DNA from: a virus
Direction: 5' to 3' (one strand)
IMG/VR virus record: IMGVR_UViG_3300029448_000375
Location: 1 to 23,153 of that record
Length of the DNA stretch: 23,153 nt
The notes beneath the pieces are model-generated. The model saw nothing but the letters and a program-made list of their open reading frames with translations, was not told the origin of the DNA and did not search any database. Below, piece after piece: positions 7,347 to 14,514 of the stretch. The position numbers and the translations under genes were made by a program. How positions within the stretch are numbered: the stretch's first letter is position 1; every line of letters starts with the position of its first letter.

Positions 7347-7643
7347 ATGTATAAAGATGACCTAACAAAAGAGTTGGCTGAGATTGCTAAAAAGATTATG
7401 CAGAAAGAAGTCGAAGAACCCCGTGCAAAGGGTGAGAAAGATTTCAAAGCAATGCATTCAGTAGATGTCAAAGATGATCCCGAACAAAAGCAACAGCTTA
7501 AGATGAGTGAAGGTAAGATGAAAGAACTTCATTCTTTGGTTGACAAGGGTATTAAAGACCCCAAGAAGATTGCACAATCATTGAAACTACCTAATACTCC
7601 CGAAGTTCACAAAGCAATTGCAGCATTAGTAAAAGGAATGTAA
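7347..7643 (+). CDS. Small charged phage protein, unknown
   Basis: This is a 98-residue, highly charged, helical protein. It has a good Shine-Dalgarno sequence (AGGAG at 7337-7341) and directly precedes the large modular gene. The middle section, EKDFKAMHSVDVKDDPEQKQ, looks like a short module. The C-terminal half (ELHSLVDKGIKDPKKIAQSL) resembles a small helix-turn-helix-like helical bundle (LVDKGIKDPKKIAQSLKLP), similar in tone to DNA-binding domains that recognise successive helices. I do not recognise a family and infer no function. Confidence 0.65.
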   Translation: MYKDDLTKELAEIAKKIMQKEVEEPRAKGEKDFKAMHSVDVKDDPEQKQQLKMSEGKMKELHSLVDKGIKDPKKIAQSLKLPNTPEVHKAIAALVKGM

Positions 7644-7645
7644 CA

Positions 7646-9106
7646 ATGGACGATCCTGTAAAGAAGGCTATGGAGAAGAGACGTGCAGACCGTGAGAAAC
7701 TCCAACGGGCACGTGAACGTGTAAGAGCCGCAAAAGACGCCAAGAGAGCCGATCTTGAAAGGGAACGTAAAGCACGAGATGCCGAAAGAAAAGCCGAACG
7801 TGAAAAAGAAACTCAAGCCGAAGCTGTAGACGCGTCTGATACAGGTGGCGCAGAAGAAGTATCAATGGCTATGACACAAATCAGAGCTATGAGACATTAC
7901 TTAGACGGAATTGAAACACGAATCCAGTCCGAGGGCGACATGGAAGAGTGGTATCAGAACAAACTCACCAAAGCAAATGACTATTTAAAAACACTCTACG
8001 GTTATGGTACAGGTAAAAGTGTAAAAGAGTCACTAGAAGAAGCCAAGTTGTATCACAAAGACTTTTCAAGTGCTATGGCTCAGGCCTATGACCACGCGAA
8101 AAAGAAACTAGGTGTTACGATTGATCCAAAAGAGATTGATTCAAAAGTCGCACAAGGGGCAAAGAAACCAAGTAAAGGTAAGACAAATAGATATCAATTA
8201 AAAGGAAAAGGCGGAACAGTTCAAGTACAAGTTTATAATACTGGTAAGAGCTATGAATTGAACGTTTATAAGGAAGACATGAACGAAGCATCTTATACTA
8301 AGAACACAAAAGATTCCCAACTAAAGTGGGGAAGAAACTACATTTTAAATACAGACTCTAACAACAGCGTAATTTCAATGTTGACTCAAATGAAAGCTGC
8401 AATGAAAAGAGCCAGCATGAGACATCCTAAGTTGGGTGCCGGAACCGAAGTTAAAACTAAGAAAGGTTCTCTATTGATTGTGCCAGAAACAGCTGAGTTG
8501 TATTTAAAATCAAGAGATAGATTGCCTGGCCCCTTACAAAAGAATATGGATAAAATGGCTGAAAGAAGTCCCGATGGTTTATTTACTGTACTTCAAGCTG
8601 CACTAAATGATTTGAGATCGGGATTAATAGAAAATATGACAGAAGTTTTAGAAAATATAAATGAGGCCAAAATGCACTATGTTATCTATGATAAGAAGAC
8701 AAAAGAAGTTTACGCGTCTAGTTCAAAACCATTTGACAAGTTCAAAATGGATGATGTTGCCGACGATATGAAAGTCAAGAAGTCTGACTTAGTTATGAAG
8801 AAAATGAGAAAAAGCCAAAAGGCTGGTGAGCGTCTTAAAGAAGCCAGTGAAACAATTACAGAAGCAGATTCTCTTTATCTCATCTATAAAGACAAAATGA
8901 AAGCCAAGAAAGTTGCAGCTCACATCAAAGCAAGATTCAAAAAGATGGATGTAAACTTAGCACCTATGGACGCAAGAAACATGGGTATTACAATTTTCGG
9001 TGCGGGTGCAGAAAAAGTTAAAGCTGATATTATGAAGAAGTTTGGTAAACCAGATGACTTTATGATGGAGGAATTTTCCGACTTTCAAGTCGACGAAATT
9101 TTATAA
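7646..9106 (+). CDS. Modular head polyprotein candidate with prohead-protease-like sites
   Basis: This 486-residue protein looks like beads on a string. Residues 1-60 are a long charged helix rich in Arg, Glu and Ala. Residues 72-125 form a helical module (QIRAMRHYLDGIETRIQ, EEWYQNKLTKANDYLKTLYG). Residues 133-214 form another (AQAYDHAKKKLGVTIDPKEI, KTNRYQLKG, TVQVQVYNTG, YELNVYKED), recalled from cyanophage proteins. Further segments span 215-340, 341-399 (MHYVIYDKKTKEVYASS) and 407-486 (LYLIYKDKMKAKKVAAHIKA). The junctions carry LEE/A (130-133), MNE/A (212-215), INE/A (338-341), LKE/A (397-400) and ITE/A (404-407). These match the T4 gp21 consensus [LI]-x-E/[AGS], except that the second has Met. 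I infer a packaged polyprotein cut during head maturation; function of the parts is unknown. The stop codon lies inside a hairpin and late promoter. Confidence 0.75.
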   Translation: MDDPVKKAMEKRRADREKLQRARERVRAAKDAKRADLERERKARDAERKAEREKETQAEAVDASDTGGAEEVSMAMTQIRAMRHYLDGIETRIQSEGDMEEWYQNKLTKANDYLKTLYGYGTGKSVKESLEEAKLYHKDFSSAMAQAYDHAKKKLGVTIDPKEIDSKVAQGAKKPSKGKTNRYQLKGKGGTVQVQVYNTGKSYELNVYKEDMNEASYTKNTKDSQLKWGRNYILNTDSNNSVISMLTQMKAAMKRASMRHPKLGAGTEVKTKKGSLLIVPETAELYLKSRDRLPGPLQKNMDKMAERSPDGLFTVLQAALNDLRSGLIENMTEVLENINEAKMHYVIYDKKTKEVYASSSKPFDKFKMDDVADDMKVKKSDLVMKKMRKSQKAGERLKEASETITEADSLYLIYKDKMKAKKVAAHIKARFKKMDVNLAPMDARNMGITIFGAGAEKVKADIMKKFGKPDDFMMEEFSDFQVDEIL

Positions 9107-9115
9107 ATAATTTCG
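9094..9115 (+). promoter_or_regulatory. Hairpin with late promoter in its loop
   Basis: CGAAATT (9094-9100) and AATTTCG (9109-9115) form a perfect 7-bp stem with an 8-base loop. TATAAATA (9102-9109) lies across the loop and the first base of the right arm. In read-through RNA the hairpin ends two bases before the ATG at 9118 and could block initiation. RNA started at about 9115 would lack it. Confidence 0.55.
9102..9109 (+). promoter_or_regulatory. T4-type late promoter TATAAATA
   Basis: Exact octamer overlapping the stop codon of the modular gene. The predicted transcription start, about 9115, is only three bases before the next ATG, so the mRNA would be almost leaderless. Confidence 0.65.
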
Positions 9116-9117
9116 GT

Positions 9118-9486
9118 ATGAAGTTATTTGAAGATTTAAATAATGAGAATTTTAAACTCTATGCAGCGAAGTATTACGACAATCCTTCTTGTCTAGATGT
9201 TCAAGATTTTTATGATGATTTAGCTAAGTTTAAATATATTATTAGACTACTAAGAAAGTATAGAGAAACAGGTATTATTCAAGAAAGACTTGTTCTCAAT
9301 CACATAATTAGTATATATAATGTGTTTGATATTTACGCTGCGAATAGAATGATGTTTTATCGGATAGAGTCAGATTTATGGCCTCAGATTAAAACATTTT
9401 TAGTATATCTAAATTATGTTCCAGAGAATATGTATCAAGATATATCAATAGATGTAAAAATAGCAAAGAAACTACAAGCAATATAA
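9118..9486 (+). CDS. Conserved T4-like phage protein (DUF7207-like)
   Basis: This is a 122-residue protein, MKLFEDLNNENFKLYAAKYY followed by DNPSCLDVQDFYDDLAKFKY, then RLVLNHIISIYNVFDIYAAN and FLVYLNYVPEN. I recall this pattern, with the invariant LNH...YNVF core, as a well-conserved T4-like phage family (DUF7207 as I remember it) of unknown function. It is all-helical with no transmembrane segment. The leader MKLFEDLNNEN is a weak variant of the cluster's M-x-SFK leader. The gene sits directly after the nested late promoter, and its stop overlaps the next start in TAATG. Confidence 0.8.
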   Translation: MKLFEDLNNENFKLYAAKYYDNPSCLDVQDFYDDLAKFKYIIRLLRKYRETGIIQERLVLNHIISIYNVFDIYAANRMMFYRIESDLWPQIKTFLVYLNYVPENMYQDISIDVKIAKKLQAI

Positions 9487-10073
9487 TGAGTGTACTAAGA
9501 GGCCCAGATTTTTTCTATTCGTTGAGATTCCTTCGTTTACTAACGATGCCGTACGAAAAAACGTCTGCATTTAAAGAAGGTATCATCGACAAGAATGGAA
9601 AGAAATTAAAGAAACCTCAAACACCAAGTGAAAAAGCTGCATACAACACATTTCACAAACTCGTATTCAACATTAGGCGTCTCATAGCAAAAGCTCCTGG
9701 CGGGTCTTCGGCAATAGCAAAATATGCAACTGCTCTGTTCTTAATTAAAGATCATTTGCAAATTTCTGATAAGTCATTGTCAAAAGTACTCAAGGAGATA
9801 ACAGACATAGATTTCATGGAAGCGAAACTCCATGAACGGACAAACGCCTGGTATCTGACCGAGGACAGGAAAAAAATACAAGCATCAAAATATGCATTGA
9901 ACCGTGACATTGCATTACCTAAGACAGGCGATCTGCTGGCAAAAAAGAACTCTTGGGTTGAAATTACGGAACACGCACCTGTCGGAGATATCTTCGGCAT
10001 ACCTGTATTCGAAGCACTTCACCTAAAAACTAATCAAAAGATATATGTTATTCAAGAGGATATTATCCGATGA
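9486..10073 (+). CDS. Conserved T4-like phage protein, unknown function
   Basis: This is a 195-residue protein. The N-terminal part (FFYSLRFLRLLTMPYEKTSA, then FKEGIIDKNGKKLKK) and the following NTFHKLVFNIRRLIAKAPGG match a family I recall next to the LNH...YNVF protein in marine T4-like phages. The helical core SAIAKYATALFLIKDH is conserved in those proteins. The C-terminal third (VEITEHAPVGDIFGIPVFEA, KIYVIQEDI) looks like a beta-rich cap. No catalytic motif is seen. It overlaps both neighbours, by TAATG upstream and ATGA downstream, so the three genes 9118-10414 form one translational unit. Confidence 0.75.
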   Translation: MSVLRGPDFFYSLRFLRLLTMPYEKTSAFKEGIIDKNGKKLKKPQTPSEKAAYNTFHKLVFNIRRLIAKAPGGSSAIAKYATALFLIKDHLQISDKSLSKVLKEITDIDFMEAKLHERTNAWYLTEDRKKIQASKYALNRDIALPKTGDLLAKKNSWVEITEHAPVGDIFGIPVFEALHLKTNQKIYVIQEDIIR

Positions 10074-10414
10074 AGAGTTTTAAGGAAATGACAGCCACAG
10101 TTGGTGGAGGTAATGTTGGTGTACCAACCGATGCCTCTGGCCCTGGGCAATCTTTTGATCCCCTCTTATTTGGTAAGAAGAAAAAACCATTAAGAAGATA
10201 TAAAGAGTTTAATGTTCCTACCGAAGTGTTTAGAAAGTTTCAAACAGGAAGAAATAAGTTTGAAAGATGGTCAAAGTATCTTAATCTTGAAGACGCAAAT
10301 CAGAAGTCAATCTATGATTTTGCTAAAAAGAACAGAGGTACACACATCATTTTGAGAGACGAAGAGACTGGTGCGATGAGAGCAATCCGTAGACGTTCAT
10401 CAAATAATTTGTAA
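10070..10414 (+). CDS. Small conserved phage protein with CTS-like leader
   Basis: This is a 114-residue protein. It starts MKSFKEMTATVGGGNVGVPT; the MKSFKE leader matches the cluster pattern, and the Gly/Pro-rich stretch after it recalls a phage family with a GGG-x-x-G-x-P segment. The middle is basic (GKKKKPLRRYKEFNVP). The C-terminal part (FRKFQTGRNKFERWSKYLN) and THIILRDEETGAMRAIRR resemble a small alpha/beta domain. Function is unknown. It is the last gene of the cluster; the next 64 bases hold a sigma70-like promoter. Confidence 0.7.
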   Translation: MKSFKEMTATVGGGNVGVPTDASGPGQSFDPLLFGKKKKPLRRYKEFNVPTEVFRKFQTGRNKFERWSKYLNLEDANQKSIYDFAKKNRGTHIILRDEETGAMRAIRRRSSNNL

Positions 10415-10420
10415 TTTTTC

Positions 10421-10449
10421 TTTACATTTTGATGAATATCATCTAATAT
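10421..10449 (+). promoter_or_regulatory. Sigma70-like promoter of nrdBA with palindromic spacer
   Basis: TTTACA (10421-10426) and TAATAT (10444-10449) are separated by 17 bases and lie upstream of nrdB. The spacer holds the dyad GATGA-ATA-TCATC (10431-10443), a possible operator or a chance palindrome. AGGA at 10466-10469 is the ribosome-binding site for the ATG at 10479. No TATAAATA is present, which fits early or middle expression of nucleotide-synthesis genes. Confidence 0.55.
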
Positions 10450-10478
10450 ATAAACTTATAACCGTAGGAAAAAAATAA

Positions 10479-11462
10479 ATGTCAGCAGTCTCAATCTTTG
10501 AAGAACAAGTTTCGCGTAAACCAGATCGTTACCCTTGGACGGAAGAATTCATGGAAGCTATGCACAATGGATTCTGGACGGACAAAGAGTTCAGCTTTTC
10601 GTCTGATGTTCAAGACTTTAAAGTAAGCCTTACAGATGAAGAACGTGAAATGGTTACTAGATGTCTATCAGCCATTTCACAAATCGAAGTCGCCGTAAAG
10701 ACTTTCTGGGCTAACGTTGGTCAGAATTTACCACACCCATCTATTACTGATCTTGGCTATGTGATGGCTAACGTGGAAGTAATCCATAACAATGCTTATG
10801 AAAGATTACTAGAGATTTTAGAAATGGAAGATGTGTTTGAGGAAAACCTTAAACTTGACATTATTCAGAACAGAGTAAAATATCTTCGTAAGTATAACCA
10901 TAGATATTATAGCGATTCTAAAAAACAATTTGTTTACAGCTTAATTCTGTTTACATTGTATGTTGAAAATGTCTCATTGTTTAGTCAGTTCTATACAATC
11001 AACTACTTCAACCGTTTTAAAAATGTACTAAAAGATGTGTCTCAACAAGTTGCATACACTTCTCGTGAAGAGATGATTCACGCACAAGTTGGGATTAAAC
11101 TTATCAATACCATCCGTGAAGAACACCCCGAATTATTTGATGAAGAGTTGAAAGAAAGAATTAAAGACTCTTGCTTGAAAGCTTACAAAGCTGAATCAAG
11201 GATTATTGAGTGGTCTGTAAATGGTTATGATTCTGAGCACCTTAGCTCATCTATTATGAAAAACTTCATTAAGAATCGCCTTAACGAATCTTTAAAGGCA
11301 ATTGGATTTGAAGAATGTTTCGATGTTGATGCTGAGTCACTTAAGAAAACACAGTGGTTTGATGAAGACGTACTTGGTAATACTGCTACAGACTTCTTCT
11401 TCAAGAGACCAACTGAATATTCAAAAAAAGATAAATCTTATGATGTAGAGGACTTGTTTTAA
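10479..11462 (+). CDS. nrdB: Class I ribonucleotide reductase small (beta) subunit
   Basis: This 327-residue protein generates and holds the radical used by the large subunit to reduce ribonucleotides, feeding phage DNA synthesis. The di-metal ligands can be placed: E70 (QIEVAVKTFW), E100 and H103 (ANVEVIHNNAY), E163 (YVENVSLFSQF), and E198 and H201 (REEMIHAQ). Y107, four residues after H103, is in the radical-tyrosine position. The first ligand is Glu where E. coli NrdB has Asp84; a Glu with a retained Tyr recalls the QIEVAVKTFW-type NrdB found, as I remember, in Bacteroidetes and several phages. It is a little shorter than E. coli NrdB (about 375). Order is nrdB-nrdA with six bases between. 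Confidence 0.93.
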   Translation: MSAVSIFEEQVSRKPDRYPWTEEFMEAMHNGFWTDKEFSFSSDVQDFKVSLTDEEREMVTRCLSAISQIEVAVKTFWANVGQNLPHPSITDLGYVMANVEVIHNNAYERLLEILEMEDVFEENLKLDIIQNRVKYLRKYNHRYYSDSKKQFVYSLILFTLYVENVSLFSQFYTINYFNRFKNVLKDVSQQVAYTSREEMIHAQVGIKLINTIREEHPELFDEELKERIKDSCLKAYKAESRIIEWSVNGYDSEHLSSSIMKNFIKNRLNESLKAIGFEECFDVDAESLKKTQWFDEDVLGNTATDFFFKRPTEYSKKDKSYDVEDLF

Positions 11463-11468
11463 TTTATT

Positions 11469-13115
11469 ATGGAAAAATATTATTGGCTTAACAGTAAGTC
11501 ACGCACTTTTTTAGAACGTGGTTACTTACAAAACGGTGTGTCTCCCGAAGACAGAATCAAAGAAATTGCAAAAGCTGCAGAGAAACGTCTATGCATAGAA
11601 GGATTCGCAGAAAAGTTTGAAGACTATATGTCGCGAGGTTGGTATTCACTTGCCTCACCGATCTGGGCAAACTTTGGTTTAGAAAGGGGTCTTCCTATTT
11701 CGTGCTATGGTTCATACATAGGCGATAAGATGGAGTCTATTCTAAACGGAGTTGCAGAGGTTGGAATGATGTCAAAGGTTGGAGGTGGAACATCCGCTTA
11801 CTTTGGAGACCTTCGCGGACGTGGAGCACCGATTAGTTCTGGTGGTGAATCAACTGGTTCAGTTCACTTCATGGAGTTATACGAAACAGTTGCTAACGTT
11901 GTATCTCAATCAAATGTTCGTAGAGGATCATTTGCTGGATACATGAACATTGACCATCCAGATATCCTTGAGTTTCTTGCTATTCGTAACGATGGTCATG
12001 CAATTCAGAATATGTCAATCGGTGTTACAGTATCAAATGAATGGATGACTTCTATGGTTGACGGCGATACTGAAAAAAGAAAGATATGGGCTAAGGTTAT
12101 TCAGAAGCGTTTTGAGTCTGGTTATCCCTATATCTTTTGGTCAGATAACGTAAACGACGACGCACCTAAAATATACAAGAAGAAAAAGAAACGTATCCAT
12201 GCTTCTAATCTTTGTTCAGAGATTGCACTATCGACTGATGAAGACGAATCGTTTGTTTGTTGTCTTTCGTCTATGAATCTTCTACACTATGATGAGTGGA
12301 AAGATACAGATGCTGTTGAAGTATTGACTTATTTTCTAGATGCAGTAATTAGTGAATTTGTTGATAAAGCTTTTCATATTCCGTTTATGCGTAAAGCTGT
12401 ACGATTTGCTGAACAACAAAGAGCAGTAGGTGTGGGAGTTCTAGGCTGGCACTCTTATCTACAATCTTGTAATATTGCCTTTGAGTCATTCGAGGCTAAG
12501 AATCTTTCAGCAGAGATATTCAAAAACATGAGAGAAAAGTGTGATGGGGCAACAAAGTTCCTAGCTAGTTGGCTCGGAGAACCAAAGTTGCTTCAGGGTA
12601 CTGGAAGGCGTAATGTAACTACTATGGCCATTGCACCAACTACATCATCTAGCTTTATTCTTGGCCAAGTGTCACCTAGTGTAGAACCCTTGAATAGTAA
12701 TTACTTTGTAAAGGACTTAGCTAAAGGTAAGTTCACATATAAGAATCCATACCTAAGAGAAGTTCTTAAATCGTATGATCGGAATACACCAGAAGTCTGG
12801 CAGTCGATTCTAGTGAGTGGTGGTTCTGTACAACACTTACACTTTCTTACGGATCACGAACGAAATGTATTTAAAACGTTTGGAGAAATACCGCAGCTTG
12901 AGATTATTAATCAGACTGTAATTCGCCAGAAGTATATCGATCAATCACAAAGTATTAACTTGATGATCCATCCCAAAACGTCAGTAAAAGAAGTAAATAA
13001 ACTTCTAATACACGCTTGGGAACATGGTGTCAAAACACTTTACTATCATCGCGGGACAAATCCCTCGCAGGAGTTGTCTAGAAACTTACTCAACTGCTCA
13101 TCTTGTGAGGCATAA
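11469..13115 (+). CDS. nrdA: Class I ribonucleotide reductase large (alpha) subunit, short form
   Basis: This 548-residue protein is the catalytic subunit that reduces ribonucleotides to deoxyribonucleotides. The active-site set is complete: C79 (PISCYGSYI), N247/C249/E251 (SNLCSEIALS), the second thiol C264 or C265 (FVCCLSSMN), the radical-transfer tyrosines Y525-Y526 (KTLYYHRG), and a C-terminal thiol pair C543-C546 (NCSSC) for re-reduction. It is much shorter than E. coli NrdA (about 760) and lacks the N-terminal ATP-cone, so allosteric overall activity control is probably absent, as in many phage enzymes. The C-terminal pair is C-x2-C, not C-x4-C. No clear Shine-Dalgarno is seen in the six-base gap, so translation may be coupled to nrdB. 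The stop overlaps the next ATG (TAATG). Confidence 0.95.
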   Translation: MEKYYWLNSKSRTFLERGYLQNGVSPEDRIKEIAKAAEKRLCIEGFAEKFEDYMSRGWYSLASPIWANFGLERGLPISCYGSYIGDKMESILNGVAEVGMMSKVGGGTSAYFGDLRGRGAPISSGGESTGSVHFMELYETVANVVSQSNVRRGSFAGYMNIDHPDILEFLAIRNDGHAIQNMSIGVTVSNEWMTSMVDGDTEKRKIWAKVIQKRFESGYPYIFWSDNVNDDAPKIYKKKKKRIHASNLCSEIALSTDEDESFVCCLSSMNLLHYDEWKDTDAVEVLTYFLDAVISEFVDKAFHIPFMRKAVRFAEQQRAVGVGVLGWHSYLQSCNIAFESFEAKNLSAEIFKNMREKCDGATKFLASWLGEPKLLQGTGRRNVTTMAIAPTTSSSFILGQVSPSVEPLNSNYFVKDLAKGKFTYKNPYLREVLKSYDRNTPEVWQSILVSGGSVQHLHFLTDHERNVFKTFGEIPQLEIINQTVIRQKYIDQSQSINLMIHPKTSVKEVNKLLIHAWEHGVKTLYYHRGTNPSQELSRNLLNCSSCEA

Positions 13116-13273
13116 TGGATACAGAAACTTTATATTGCAATAGTTGTCATACAACCTTTACTATACTTTGGCATCAAGAAGATGATGAATATATGATGAC
13201 ACCTTCTTTTTGTCCTAATTGCGGAGCACCACTAACAGGTGACGAAGAATCTTATACCGAAGAATATGAATAA
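13115..13273 (+). CDS. Zinc-ribbon microprotein coupled to nrdA
   Basis: This is a 52-residue protein. Two C-x2-C pairs (C8/C11 in LYCNSCHTTF and C33/C36 in SFCPNCGAPL) would make one zinc ribbon. The tail is acidic (TGDEESYTEEYE). It starts in a TAATG overlap with nrdA, so it is translated from the same mRNA. It could be a regulator or a thiol partner, but CPNCG is typical of structural zinc ribbons rather than of redoxins. Confidence 0.65.
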   Translation: MDTETLYCNSCHTTFTILWHQEDDEYMMTPSFCPNCGAPLTGDEESYTEEYE

Positions 13274-13281
13274 ATAAATGT

Positions 13282-13473
13282 ATGAGTGTGGTAATCAGAA
13301 GGAGAAGAGGTTTCAGTAAAAGTTATACTGTCATTACTTTTGATAAAGACAATATACACGAATGGCCTACGTCTGAACATGAACATCACGAGATTATGAA
13401 AATCTTCAAGCAAGATAAACCCTATGATGGTATAATAAATGATTATACACGATACAAAAAATTATTGAAATGA
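13282..13473 (+). CDS. Small protein, unknown
   Basis: This is a 63-residue protein with a very basic N-terminus (VVIRRRRGFSKSYTVITF) and a His/Glu-rich middle (WPTSEHEHHEIMKIF). I recognise no family. It is supported by its position between two coding genes and the ATGA overlap with the next gene. An overlapping ATG at 13278 is in another frame and closes quickly. Confidence 0.5.
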   Translation: MSVVIRRRRGFSKSYTVITFDKDNIHEWPTSEHEHHEIMKIFKQDKPYDGIINDYTRYKKLLK

Positions 13474-13901
13474 GTGAGTGGAAGTATAATAATAAGCCAT
13501 TTGATTCAGAAATGATCGGTGACTATATTGGCTTTGTTTATGAAATTACTGATACTGAAAATGGTATGAAGTATATCGGTAAGAAAAAGTTTTGGTCTAA
13601 AGTTACTCGCCCTCCACTCAAAGGTAAAACCCGAAAACGTAGATCAGTAAAAGAATCCGATTGGCAAAAGTACTACGGTTCAAGCGAGGAAGTTAAGGAG
13701 TTAGTAGAAAACACTGGTGAGTGGAGATTCAAACGTAAGATACTTCGTTTGTGTAAATCACTTGGTGAAATGACTTATTTTGAAATGAAAGAACAAATTG
13801 ATCGTGAAGTTCTTTTTAAACCCGATGAATATTACAATGCCTTTATTGGTGGTAAGATTCATCGTAAGCATGTTATTAATATTGGAAAGAAGGAAAGATA
13901 G
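13470..13901 (+). CDS. GIY-YIG-like endonuclease
   Basis: This is a 143-residue protein. GFVYEITDTENGMKYIGKKK (about 22-41) fits a GIY-YIG nuclease core (G-[FI]-VY ... YIG). Downstream are ESDWQKYYGSSEEVKELVEN and a C-terminal FIGGKIHRKHV. This ESDW-x-x-Y-x-GSS pattern is familiar from small phage nuclease-like proteins. GIY-YIG enzymes cut DNA; a free-standing homing nuclease or a host-DNA degrading nuclease would both fit. I do not see a separate DNA-binding domain. The usual catalytic Arg and Glu are not certain, so activity is inferred. It lies between ribonucleotide reductase and an oxygenase, and overlaps the upstream gene by ATGA. Confidence 0.65.
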   Translation: MSEWKYNNKPFDSEMIGDYIGFVYEITDTENGMKYIGKKKFWSKVTRPPLKGKTRKRRSVKESDWQKYYGSSEEVKELVENTGEWRFKRKILRLCKSLGEMTYFEMKEQIDREVLFKPDEYYNAFIGGKIHRKHVINIGKKER

Positions 13902-13904
13902 ATT

Positions 13905-14477
13905 ATGGCAAGAGAAAAACTAAAAGATTATGTAAGATACTATGACAACATTTTACCCGATGATATGTGTCGTAAGTTATGTGAGAAGTTCGATGAAGTA
14001 AAAGAAAAAGACCGAATCTTTCGCAGAAGTGATAAGTTTAACTTTATCGAGTTGAACATGCATGACATGATGGGTAAAGATACTAAATGGAAAGCTATTA
14101 CTAAAGAGATGCATGGTTATATGCAAAAAGCATTGTCTTTGTATAGAGCAGATACAGGTCATTGGGTGCCGGAGACTAGAAGATTCGAAGCACCTAGAAT
14201 CAAAAGATATGATCCTGATTTCGGAAACTTCGACTGGCACTTAGATTCATGCGATCAAAGATCAGCACAGAGAATGTTGGTTATGTTTTGGTATCTAAAC
14301 GATGTACCAGAAGGTGGCGAAACCATTTTTGACTTGGGTGCAGACAAACCATACAAGATTAAGCCAGTAAAAGGTAGAGTGGCTTGTTTCCCGCCGAACT
14401 TCCTATTCCCCCATCGCGGTGAGCCACCAAAGGACATATTCAAGTATGTGGTTTCATCCTATGCTTGCTATAATTAA
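13905..14477 (+). CDS. 2-oxoglutarate/Fe(II) oxygenase, prolyl-4-hydroxylase-like
   Basis: This is a 190-residue protein with the iron-binding triad H112-x-D114 (FDWHLDSCD) and H170 (FPHRGEPP). K180, ten residues after H170, would bind the 2-oxoglutarate carboxylate. MFWYLNDVPEGGETIF (about 127-142) is the typical strand pair between them. The family couples oxidative decarboxylation of 2-oxoglutarate to hydroxylation of a substrate; phage members may act on proteins or nucleic acid bases, and the target here is unknown. It has a purine-rich ribosome-binding site (AAGGAAAG) before the ATG. A second, divergent oxygenase lies at 15874. The gene ends just before a sigma70-like promoter. Confidence 0.87.
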   Translation: MAREKLKDYVRYYDNILPDDMCRKLCEKFDEVKEKDRIFRRSDKFNFIELNMHDMMGKDTKWKAITKEMHGYMQKALSLYRADTGHWVPETRRFEAPRIKRYDPDFGNFDWHLDSCDQRSAQRMLVMFWYLNDVPEGGETIFDLGADKPYKIKPVKGRVACFPPNFLFPHRGEPPKDIFKYVVSSYACYN

Positions 14478-14480
14478 TAC

Positions 14481-14508
14481 TTGACAAATTCTCATTATTT
14501 GATACTAT
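14481..14508 (+). promoter_or_regulatory. Sigma70-like promoter of RNase H gene
   Basis: A perfect TTGACA (14481-14486) is followed, 16 bases on, by TACTAT (14503-14508). The transcription start would lie at about 14515, which is the A of the RNase H ATG; no Shine-Dalgarno is visible, so a leaderless mRNA is possible. TATATA at 14506 is an alternative -10 with a longer spacer. Confidence 0.6.
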
Positions 14509-14514
14509 ATACGT

